Positions 1 to 4,988 of a DNA stretch of 5,315 bases are shown one piece after another; position 1 is the stretch's first letter; the number at the start of each line of letters is the position of its first letter. Source of the stretch: Patescibacteria group bacterium (GTDB lineage Bacteria > Patescibacteria > UBA1384 > XYA2-FULL-43-10 > 1-14-0-10-43-13). The stretch spans positions 2,140 to 7,454 of the forward strand of contig JAMCZZ010000010.1 in NCBI GenBank assembly GCA_023484645.1, in the 5' to 3' direction. The position numbers and the translations under genes are program-made. The notes under the pieces are model-generated. The model did not search any database, was not told the DNA's origin, and worked only from the letters and a program-made list of their open reading frames with translations.

Positions 1-12
1 GTTCAACGTCTA

Positions 13-882
13 TTAAATATTTACACTAAATTCTGGTTCAGTAACTCCTGATATTATCACACCAGAAACAGTTCCATCTCTGACATTGTCTACGAAGGTT
101 GGTGCTTTATCTATTTTGATGTCATGAGGTTTGGAAAGGCCCTCATCAACTTTAGCTTCTGGTTCTTTAATATTAACTTTGAAATGAGTCGTTGTCCCCC
201 AACCATCGGGTTTGTGAGCTCTGATGTGGAAATAATAGGTTCCGACTGCTTTATCTGCGAAAGTGACAGAAGTGTTTGCATCTTTGATTGTAGCTTCCGG
301 TTTAGTGTTTGCTGTTTGATCGAGAGCATAAGAGAAGCCGTCTACACCACTGTCTTTATTCCAATTAAGCGCTATGGTTGTTGCTTCATAAGCAACATTT
401 GAATCGGGATGAGATGATGATGAAACTTTTACTGCTCCGGGCAGATCCGGCGCCTTTTCAATAGTAAAGTTTGCTGAATCTCCCGAAGTTCCTACTGTTG
501 AGGCCCCATTTTTGAGGATAACATTTGATACGTTGACTGTACCGCTTCCTTCACTATTGGCTTTTAACTTTAATGTTGCGATAGTAAATGAACTAACCCT
601 CTGGCCTAGCAATGCTCCTGAAAATGATCCATTCGCTGCGGGCTGAGACATCCAATTAGCGCTGCCTGGGGTTACAGAGACTACAGACAACGGTCCAGAT
701 ACAGAAATGCTGCCTTGAAATGCATTGAACTCAGCGCCGCTGGCAACTATATTGACTGTAAAGGTTTGCCCAATTGTTTTTGCTCCGCCGCCAGAGGCAG
801 ATATTCCTGCAGCCAGCGATTTTGTTGGTAACGATATAATTGAGATTACCAGTAGTACAATAACACTGATTAGGCGTCTCAT
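13..882 (-). CDS. Secreted cohesin-domain protein with Fn3-like domain, possibly truncated
   Basis: The protein has 289 residues. Residues 1-24 form a signal peptide (Arg-Arg, a hydrophobic core, then Ser-Leu-Ala). Residues about 27-141 resemble a cohesin: a G-x-x-F-T-V-N-I strand near 38-45, a F-x-A-F-Q-G-S-I-S stretch near 52-60, a A-T-L-K-L-K-A strand with a following G-S-G-T-V near 102-116, and a closing N-F-T-I. Residues about 148-238 look like an Fn3/Ig-like beta-sandwich with W174, a Y-Y-F-H-I-R-A strand and a final H-F-K-V-N-I. Residues 250-289 start what looks like another beta domain, which stops abruptly at TAA followed at once by TAG. No C-terminal anchor is seen. Cohesins are known to bind dockerins, and the gene upstream ends in a dockerin, so a scaffold or receptor role outside the membrane is inferred. 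The start is supported by a good Shine-Dalgarno. The cohesin call is by pattern, not by search. Confidence 0.8.
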   Translation of the reverse strand: MRRLISVIVLLVISIISLPTKSLAAGISASGGGAKTIGQTFTVNIVASGAEFNAFQGSISVSGPLSVVSVTPGSANWMSQPAANGSFSGALLGQRVSSFTIATLKLKANSEGSGTVNVSNVILKNGASTVGTSGDSANFTIEKAPDLPGAVKVSSSSHPDSNVAYEATTIALNWNKDSGVDGFSYALDQTANTKPEATIKDANTSVTFADKAVGTYYFHIRAHKPDGWGTTTHFKVNIKEPEAKVDEGLSKPHDIKIDKAPTFVDNVRDGTVSGVIISGVTEPEFSVNI

Positions 883-887
883 TTTTT

Positions 888-894
888 CTCCTTT
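888..894 (-). promoter_or_regulatory. Shine-Dalgarno of the cohesin gene
   Basis: AAAGGAG lies 5 bases before the ATG at 882-880 on the minus strand. It fixes the start codon and shows that this gene is initiated independently, unlike the dockerin gene upstream, which lacks such a site. It sits directly against the left end of the 8-bp repeat array. Confidence 0.75.
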
Positions 895-900
895 AATGCT

Positions 901-980
901 AAATTGCTAAATTGCTAAATTGCTAAATTGCTAAATTGCTAAATTGCTAAATTGCTAAATTGCTAAATTGCTAAATTGCT
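901..980. repeat. Tandem array of ten perfect 8-bp units (AAATTGCT)
   Basis: Ten uninterrupted identical copies of AAATTGCT (AGCAATTT on the minus strand) fill 80 bp. A shortened copy AATGCT (895-900) lies on the left and three more matching bases (981-983) on the right. The array occupies most of the gap between the dockerin gene and the cohesin gene, ending 6 bases from the latter's Shine-Dalgarno. The period of 8 is not a multiple of 3 and there are no unique spacers. The perfect copies suggest recent expansion by slippage. Copy number may be unreliable in a short-read assembly. No function can be assigned from sequence. Confidence 0.97.
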
Positions 981-984
981 AAAG

Positions 985-1025
985 ACTCTAATAGTTTAAC
1001 AATATAACAATGCAACAATTAGAGT
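985..1025 (-). other. Weak inverted repeat after the dockerin gene
   Basis: ACTCTAAT (985-992) and ATTAGAGT (1018-1025) are perfect 8-base complements around a 25-base AT-rich loop, beginning 4 bases past the dockerin stop codon in the direction of transcription. The position would suit a terminator, but the stem is AT-rich, the loop is long and no U-run follows, so termination is doubtful. Confidence 0.25.
996..1019. repeat. Three degenerate 8-bp units (NNAACAAT)
   Basis: TTAACAAT, ATAACAAT and GCAACAAT follow one another directly. Their period matches the neighbouring AAATTGCT array. Read on the opposite strand, that array's unit in one phase is TTAGCAAT, a single base from TTAACAAT. The two sets therefore look like related units in head-to-head orientation separated by about 12 bases. 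Confidence 0.6.
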
Positions 1026-1028
1026 ATT

Positions 1029-2228
1029 TTACTTTCCCCAATTCTCTGCGAACACTGCCAGATCCGTAATGTCGACCATTCTATTTCCGTCTATATCTGC
1101 CATTGGTTCTGGAGGATTTTCTTTATTCCAATTCTCTGCAAACACTGCCAGATCAGTAATGTCGATCGTTCCGTTTCCATCTATATCAGCTTGCTTGTGT
1201 CGCTTTGTCCGTATTGGTTTCCGGTTGATCTCAGCTCCGGTGCTATCTCGAAAAACTATCGCGTCATCCTTTTCTCCTAATGGAAGGTCATACGAAAGTG
1301 TCCAGTTGGGATCTCCCATATCAGCCAAAAGCTTATCTCCAAAATAAGCCCTGACAGTTTTTAATTTCGTGCCTTTTATCACAATGTTCTCAGCATAAGT
1401 TTTAGTATCGAATTGTGCGGTATCGTTAGAAGTAGGATCAGAAGCAGGAGCAGGGGAGGGAGCAGGGGAGGGAGAAAACCATCGCAGAAAAATTTTCCAA
1501 AAATTGTAAGCACTATCAAAAACATGAGGGGTATAGCGATAAACGGAAGCCGTAGTGGCATTGGAAAATGTAACATCATATGAGCCAGTATAGTCAGAGA
1601 CACTTTTATTCTGGTTGGTATAGCATATGCTTGAGTTGCCAGCGCCATAATTTGTATTCCACCAACCAATGTCTTTTTGTGCTGCCTCGTAATTATAACG
1701 CAGTTGCCAGGCTCCCCACCCTACTTGTTTGGCAAAACCAGCATATGCAGAATCGCAAACTCCGCCATCGGGGCACATATAGCCCATCGCCTTATCTAGG
1801 GCACCGTCATCTTGTGTGGCCATAGTTATTAAGCTTTGCTCCTTTTGAAGCATTACAATAATAACCTTTGGGCTGATAGTGCCGGTGTTTGAATCAATTG
1901 TGATTCCTTTGGCTGTTCCAACTGCATCCGAATAAAGGCCGTTAGCAGCATCGTATATTATTTGGGCGGCAGAGCGTCCGCCTCCCGATGAAGAGCTATC
2001 TTTATAGTCCTTAAGGAAAGAACCATTGTCAGTTAATATTTTCTGAATCCCATCAACATCCAAGGATTTGATATCAACGAAATCACGGTCGGCAAGCAAA
2101 TTATTGTAATTTTTCCCATCCAGGAATTCACTTACAGTCTTATCTTCTGCTAAAGAATGCGATGGGTTAGCTAGAAGCACCAAAGACACACACAAAAAAA
2201 CCGTAAACTTTTTAAGCTGTTTTACCAT
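1029..2228 (-). CDS. Secreted lysozyme-like protein with C-terminal dockerin
   Basis: The protein has 399 residues. A signal peptide covers residues 1-27 (cleavage after Ser-Leu-Ala). Residues about 85-250 resemble lysozyme-like secreted proteins seen in Actinobacteria and candidate-phyla bacteria: S-P-K-V-I-I-V-M-L-Q-K-E-Q-S-L-I with E130 as candidate catalytic acid, A-M-G-Y followed by a C-P-D-G-G-V-C knot (C152, C158), Q-V-G-W-G-A-W-Q, and V-Y-R-Y-T-P-H. A Ser/Pro/Ala linker (252-266) and a small beta-rich region (about 272-340) precede a type I dockerin: two calcium loops at D348-D350-N352-D356-D359 and D378-D380-N382-D386-D389, each ending L-A-V-F-A-E-N-W. The second loop has R383 where Gly is usual. 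Peptidoglycan cleavage is inferred, not shown. The dockerin would bind a cohesin, and one is encoded next door. There is no clear Shine-Dalgarno. The restored TPR frame ends 2 bases upstream, suggesting translational coupling. Confidence 0.88.
   Translation of the reverse strand: MVKQLKKFTVFLCVSLVLLANPSHSLAEDKTVSEFLDGKNYNNLLADRDFVDIKSLDVDGIQKILTDNGSFLKDYKDSSSSGGGRSAAQIIYDAANGLYSDAVGTAKGITIDSNTGTISPKVIIVMLQKEQSLITMATQDDGALDKAMGYMCPDGGVCDSAYAGFAKQVGWGAWQLRYNYEAAQKDIGWWNTNYGAGNSSICYTNQNKSVSDYTGSYDVTFSNATTASVYRYTPHVFDSAYNFWKIFLRWFSPSPAPSPAPASDPTSNDTAQFDTKTYAENIVIKGTKLKTVRAYFGDKLLADMGDPNWTLSYDLPLGEKDDAIVFRDSTGAEINRKPIRTKRHKQADIDGNGTIDITDLAVFAENWNKENPPEPMADIDGNRMVDITDLAVFAENWGK
1038..1187 (-). repeat. 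90-bp-period duplication encoding the two dockerin loops
   Basis: Bases 1128-1187 and 1038-1097 encode residues 348-367 and 378-397. They remain highly similar at DNA level, including shared third positions in the T-D-L-A-V-F-A-E-N-W part. This is the expected internal duplication of a dockerin, here with little divergence. The segments between the loops (N-K-E-N-P-P-E-P-M-A) are not part of the duplication. Confidence 0.85.
1449..1472. repeat. Two 12-bp repeats in the Pro/Ser/Ala linker, G-quadruplex motif
   Basis: AGCAGGGGAGGG occurs twice in direct succession. On the minus strand it encodes the Ser-Pro-Ser-Pro-Ala-Pro linker between the lysozyme-like and C-terminal regions. On the plus strand, which is the template strand, it gives four G-runs (1453-1456, 1458-1460, 1465-1468, 1470-1472) separated by A, AGCA and A, a canonical intramolecular quadruplex pattern in an otherwise AT-rich window. 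Confidence 0.8.
2182..2201 (+). repeat. 20-bp inverted repeat, arm 1
   Basis: AAAG followed by (AC)4, A7 and C is perfectly complementary to 2327-2346, with 125 bases between the arms. This arm lies in the dockerin gene, where the minus strand encodes the hydrophobic core of the signal peptide (V-F-L-C-V-S-L). The dockerin frame is open through it. Low complexity makes chance similarity easier, but 20 exact bases is still notable. Confidence 0.85.
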
Positions 2229-2230
2229 TT

Positions 2231-2329
2231 CTATTTAACCGTAGCTTTAATAATATCAAGTTTGTTTTGCAATAATTCATTATTCGGATTCTCTTTTAAG
2301 CCGTTCTCAATAGTTAGTATTGCAGCGTT
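2231..2329 (-). pseudogene. Frame-displaced 3' end of the TPR gene
   Basis: Downstream of the A7 run, a different minus-strand frame reads N-A-A-I-L-T-I-E-N-G-L-K-E-N-P-N-N and continues to T-V-K and a TAG at 2233-2231, 32 residues in all. This is the second half of a TPR helix pair (the A-x(6)-G-L-K-x-N-P pattern matches A-x(6)-A-I-E-L-N-P in the preceding repeat). It joins the 2314-2754 frame if one base is added to, or two are removed from, the tract at 2328-2342. The restored protein would be about 174 residues, ending 2 bases before the dockerin gene's ATG. Confidence 0.8.
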
Positions 2330-2754
2330 TTTTTGTGTGTGTCTTTACCTGACAAAACTTCTGCCTCCGCTTTTTTACTATAATAATCAGGGGCTTTAGG
2401 ATTTAATTCGATGGCTTTCGAAAAGTTAGAGATTGCATCTGAATAATTCTTCTCAGAGGTTGATTTGAGACCCAAAGTGTAATAATAGTTTGGATCGGTT
2501 GATTCGGCGGATTGACTGGTATCCGGCGTGGCTGTTGTAGTCGATGAATTTGTTGTAGTTTTGTTGTCAAAATTGCTGGAGCTGGTTAAACTTTGGTTAT
2601 TTTGGTTAGATTCTTCTGTGGTTTTTTCAGGAGTTTTGGTTGGCGCTTTAGTCTTGTTTTTATAAGGAAAATAAAATCCGAAGATCAATATTGCAACAAG
2701 CAAAACTACGGCGATTGTTACCCAAAAGACAATTTTTCCTCTTTCTTTGTTCAT
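2314..2754 (-). CDS. Membrane-anchored TPR protein, frameshifted near its C-terminus
   Basis: As read the protein has 146 residues. A short basic start (M-N-K-E-R-G-K) leads into a transmembrane helix (about 8-30), a Thr/Ser/Asn-rich spacer (about 34-87), one complete tetratricopeptide repeat (about 88-121, with G95, Y104, A107, F111, A114 and P119) and the first helix of a second repeat (122-136). The last residues after G136 (K-D-T-H-K-K-T-L-Q-Y) do not fit a TPR, whereas the alternative frame downstream does, so the gene is frameshifted at the A7 tract. The positive N-terminus suggests the TPR region lies outside the membrane. TPRs mediate protein binding. The partner is unknown, though co-transcription with the dockerin and cohesin genes is likely. 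There is no Shine-Dalgarno. A strong promoter lies so close that the mRNA is predicted to be almost leaderless. Confidence 0.85.
   Translation of the reverse strand: MNKERGKIVFWVTIAVVLLVAILIFGFYFPYKNKTKAPTKTPEKTTEESNQNNQSLTSSSNFDNKTTTNSSTTTATPDTSQSAESTDPNYYYTLGLKSTSEKNYSDAISNFSKAIELNPKAPDYYSKKAEAEVLSGKDTHKKTLQY
2327..2346 (-). repeat. 20-bp inverted repeat, arm 2 (at the TPR frameshift)
   Basis: This is the exact reverse complement of 2182-2201. It contains the A7 homopolymer (T at 2328-2334 on the plus strand) and the (AC)4 tract (2335-2342), precisely where the TPR reading frame breaks. The coincidence suggests the arm is involved in the defect, by slippage, template switching or misassembly. 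Confidence 0.85.
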
Positions 2755-2762
2755 ACAAAATA

Positions 2763-2792
2763 ATTATAACATAGTGTTCAAGTATTTGTTAA
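2763..2792 (-). promoter_or_regulatory. Promoter of the TPR-dockerin-cohesin block, near-leaderless
   Basis: On the minus strand, TATAAT (2768-2763, perfect -10) lies 18 bases after TTAACA (2792-2787, 5 of 6 to TTGACA). Counting 7 bases from the -10 puts the transcript start near 2756, only about 2 bases before the ATG at 2754. The mRNA would lack a 5' leader, in keeping with the absence of a Shine-Dalgarno. Confidence 0.7.
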
Positions 2793-2821
2793 TTGCGAGG
2801 CCAAGCTTGTCGTGCTATTAT
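2793..2821 (+). promoter_or_regulatory. Promoter of the Wzy-like/DUF4012 block, extended -10
   Basis: TTGCGA (2793-2798, 4 of 6 to the -35 consensus) and TATTAT (2816-2821, 5 of 6 to the -10) are separated by 17 bases. TGC directly before the -10 forms an extended -10. The predicted start is near 2828, giving a leader of about 16 bases without a Shine-Dalgarno before ATG 2844. The -35 directly abuts the -35 of the opposite promoter, so two polymerases could not bind at once. Confidence 0.55.
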
Positions 2822-2843
2822 TAACATAAATATTCCTTTTTAT

Positions 2844-4163
2844 ATGGTAAATCTTAAAGAACAATTTTTAAGCAATAAACTTGTATATGGTTTGATTTTA
2901 GCCATTTTTTTTGTTCTACCATTCGAGAGAATTCCGACTATTGAGTTGGGAGGGTTTACCCTAAAAGCATCCTTTGTTTTGAGTTTTATTCTCTTACTCC
3001 TTTTATTTTCTCTGAAAGGCTGGCGTTTATTTTTCCAAGATAAGTTGACTTTGTCAGATAAAGTTTTAACATTATTTTGGTCATTGGCGATGATTACTTC
3101 TATTTGGTCCCCTGATTGGAAGAGAAGCATTACTCTTACTTTGGTCTGGGGATTTATTTTTGTTTTATATTTAATCTTCTCTCGTTTCTTGCATGACCTT
3201 AAGATGAGAGAAAAAATTGAAAGCATTGTTTTAGTTGCGACTACTTTAGTTTGTCTCTTTGGGTTATACCAATTTTTGGGCGATTCATTTGGATTGCCCC
3301 TTGCCTGGACTGGTTTGAGAGTAATGTACTCAAAAAGCATTCTTGGTTTCCCCAGGATCCAATCCGTCGCTCTTGAACCGCTTTACTTTGCCAATTTTTT
3401 AATGGTGCCTTTTTTTCTCGCCTTGAAAAAATATTTCCTAGCAGAAAAAGGTAGATTATTTCAAACAGTTTTACCAGTTTTAATTCTAGTGAATCTTATT
3501 CTGACTGTTTCAAGGGGAGCTTATATTGCACTTGGCATATCCTTTTTCTTTCTTTGTCTTGCGTTTCTATTTTACAGGGGAAAAATTCTTCGTATTAAAA
3601 GAATTATCGGTTTTTTTGGGATTGTTTTTATTTCCCTTGCTATCTCGTTCGCTCTAATTTATTTTACAAACGGACGGCAGGCAAACCAAAATTTTGTTAA
3701 CCACGGAGCAGCAGTTGGGGATGTTCAGTCTGATGGCTCGGCCAATGACAGATTGACAAGCTACAGGATTGCCCTAAATTTATTTAAGCAAAAACCGATT
3801 TTGGGGAATGGCCCTGGCAGCTTCGGCGTCTTAACAGAGAAGACGAACAAAAGTTCCGAAAAAATCACTTATGGGATTGTTAATAATGAATATCTAGAGA
3901 TTTTGGCTGAAAATGGTCTAGTGGGGCTGTCGTGTTTTCTTTTATTTATTCTCTTGCTTTTTAAAGAAATGGTTTCTTCAGTCATGAGCAAGAGCCAAGA
4001 GGACAGAATTGCTTTCTTTCTTCTCTTTTTAGGTTTACTTGCAATTTTTATTCAATATAACTTTTTCTCCACTCTATATATTATTTACATTTGGTTGTTT
4101 CTTGCACTTTTACGCGGAGAAGCTAGTCCTAGCTTTAAAAATGCTGAAAAAGTAGAGACATGA
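2844..4163 (+). CDS. O-antigen ligase / Wzy polymerase-like membrane protein
   Basis: The protein has 439 residues from the chosen ATG. It is polytopic, with about 11-12 hydrophobic segments (for example 11-29, 40-57, 71-88, 98-116, 125-146, 182-199, 207-222, 227-244, 251-273, 361-376, 389-405 and 409-424). A large outside loop (about 274-360) carries the Wzy_C signature: R303 and Y307, then P-I-L-G-N-G-P-G-S-F (318-327) and N-N-E-Y-L-E-I-L-A-E-N-G-L-V-G (347-361). T-V-S-R-G-A-Y (221-227) supplies the conserved Arg (R224). The family joins or polymerises lipid-linked glycans on the outer face of the membrane. The usual His-Asn reads Asn-Asn (347-348) here. The frame is open upstream to a TTG at 2793, but that codon is part of the -35 box, so the ATG is preferred. 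The DUF4012 gene follows after 36 bp. The glycan substrate is unknown. Confidence 0.88.
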   Translation: MVNLKEQFLSNKLVYGLILAIFFVLPFERIPTIELGGFTLKASFVLSFILLLLLFSLKGWRLFFQDKLTLSDKVLTLFWSLAMITSIWSPDWKRSITLTLVWGFIFVLYLIFSRFLHDLKMREKIESIVLVATTLVCLFGLYQFLGDSFGLPLAWTGLRVMYSKSILGFPRIQSVALEPLYFANFLMVPFFLALKKYFLAEKGRLFQTVLPVLILVNLILTVSRGAYIALGISFFFLCLAFLFYRGKILRIKRIIGFFGIVFISLAISFALIYFTNGRQANQNFVNHGAAVGDVQSDGSANDRLTSYRIALNLFKQKPILGNGPGSFGVLTEKTNKSSEKITYGIVNNEYLEILAENGLVGLSCFLLFILLLFKEMVSSVMSKSQEDRIAFFLLFLGLLAIFIQYNFFSTLYIIYIWLFLALLRGEASPSFKNAEKVET

Positions 4164-4180
4164 TTCTCTGGTAAAATTTA

Positions 4181-4200
4181 GAGGAGTTAATTTGGAGGAG
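4181..4200 (+). promoter_or_regulatory. Tandem Shine-Dalgarno region before the DUF4012 gene
   Basis: GAGGAG occurs at 4181-4186 and again within GGAGGAG at 4194-4200. An in-frame TAA at 4188-4190 limits the start to GTG 4200 or GTG 4203. The second site overlaps GTG 4200 but lies 3-4 bases before GTG 4203, while the first is 13 bases from GTG 4200. GTG 4203 with the second site is slightly favoured, and the difference is one residue. Confidence 0.6.
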
Positions 4201-4988
4201 TGGTGGGGAGACCTATTGATTCTATTAATTCGAAGCTAAAAAAAGTAAAGGCTAAGAAAAAAGAGCCTGATTTTTCTAATAAAGAAAAACCACTAAGATT
4301 ACCAGAAGAAAGTGATATAAGCCTATTTGAATCGAAAGAAAAAAAACATACTATCTATAATTTTAACCGTTTTTTAATCGGTGGTTTTTTCTCTTCTGGT
4401 GGAAAAAAAAGAAAAATAAAAGCTAAACAAGGAAAAAAATTCTTTCTTTTTTTATTTATTATTACGTTTTTAACTTTCATTTTCTTCGTAAAAAGAGATA
4501 TCGACGATAGCTTAACTCAAGCTTCGCAAGAAGTGAAAAAATTTAATTTGATAGTGGCCGAAACAGAAACAGCAATCAAAAATGAAGATATTGAGAAATC
4601 AATGGAGCTGTCAGAACAGTTGAAAGATAGCGTTATCTCTTTTAAGAAGATATTGCAGGCTTATGGCCAAGATATTGCTTTTTTTAAACTACTAGGCCAA
4701 GAGGGATCAACACTATTCCAAAAAGAAGCAATGTTAGACGTTGCTTACCGGATATTGAGTCTCTCTGATAAATTAAACGAGGATTTATGCCTAATAAAAT
4801 CCAAGGAAATATTCGGATCAAAAAATAAAGGCTACGTTATTGATTTGAGTAAACTGATCCAGTTTAAAAATATTTTTACCAAAATCGATTTTGATCAACT
4901 TTCCATTCTTTATCCGCATTATTCCAAACGAACCCAAGGATCCTCCACTACCTCCTCGAAGTTCGCTATTATTCTGAAAAATAACTAA
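4200..4988 (+). CDS. DUF4012 membrane protein, 5' part with chimeric tail
   Basis: The protein has 262 residues as read, of which only 1-219 are genuine. Residues 1-79 are Lys-rich and predicted cytoplasmic, with a transmembrane helix at about 80-97 (F-F-L-F-L-F-I-I-T-F-L-T-F-I-F-F). Residues 100-219 form a helical, probably coiled-coil outside region ending Y-V-I-D-L-S-K-L. At base 4857 the sequence switches to the reverse complement of the same gene's downstream part, so residues 220-262 are antisense noise. Joining residue 219 to the minus-strand continuation gives about 330 residues including F-Q-N-N-S-E-L-R-G-G-S-G-G-S-L-G-S-F-G, the hallmark of DUF4012. These proteins are common in candidate-phyla bacteria and their function is not established. 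Being just downstream of a Wzy-like gene suggests a surface-glycan context. A GTG start is used (see the tandem Shine-Dalgarno entry). Confidence 0.82.
   Translation: MVGRPIDSINSKLKKVKAKKKEPDFSNKEKPLRLPEESDISLFESKEKKHTIYNFNRFLIGGFFSSGGKKRKIKAKQGKKFFLFLFIITFLTFIFFVKRDIDDSLTQASQEVKKFNLIVAETETAIKNEDIEKSMELSEQLKDSVISFKKILQAYGQDIAFFKLLGQEGSTLFQKEAMLDVAYRILSLSDKLNEDLCLIKSKEIFGSKNKGYVIDLSKLIQFKNIFTKIDFDQLSILYPHYSKRTQGSSTTSSKFAIILKNN
4734..4857 (+). repeat. 124-bp perfect inverted repeat, left arm
   Basis: Every base matches the reverse complement of 5192-5315 (4734 pairs with 5315, 4857 with 5192), and the match breaks at 4858/5191. It encodes residues 179-219 of the DUF4012 protein, from L-D-V-A-Y-R to D-L-S-K-L. 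Zero mismatches in coding DNA implies either very recent duplication or a chimeric sequence. Confidence 0.97.

Noticed and set aside
124..402. Plus-strand open frame opposite the cohesin gene (and similar ones at 725-910, 1069-1347, 1580-1825, 4996-5217)
   Set aside because: They lie antisense to well-supported coding regions and show no family motif, signal peptide or convincing ribosome site.
901..980. CRISPR array
   Set aside because: The unit is 8 bp with no spacers and no cas genes, so it is a simple tandem repeat.
1038..1187. EF-hand calcium sensor
   Set aside because: The paired D-x-D-G-N loops each followed by a single L-A-V-F-A-E-N-W helix and lacking an entering helix fit a dockerin, as does the C-terminal position after a linker.
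2328..2342. Programmed -1 ribosomal frameshift in the TPR gene
   Set aside because: The 0-frame codons AAA-AAA are preceded by C, so a tandem slip would mispair. Only a single-tRNA slip is possible, and an indel in the tract is simpler.
2793..2843. TTG start extending the Wzy-like protein by 17 residues
   Set aside because: The TTG is part of a good -35 box, the predicted transcript starts downstream of it, and the added residues do not resemble the family's N-terminus.
2840..3340. Minus-strand open frame opposite the Wzy-like gene
   Set aside because: It is Lys/Arg-rich antisense of hydrophobic codons, a typical shadow of a membrane protein gene.
4858..4988. Genuine C-terminus of the DUF4012 protein in the plus frame
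   Set aside because: These 43 codons are the antisense of the DUF4012 core encoded on the minus strand past the fold-back junction.
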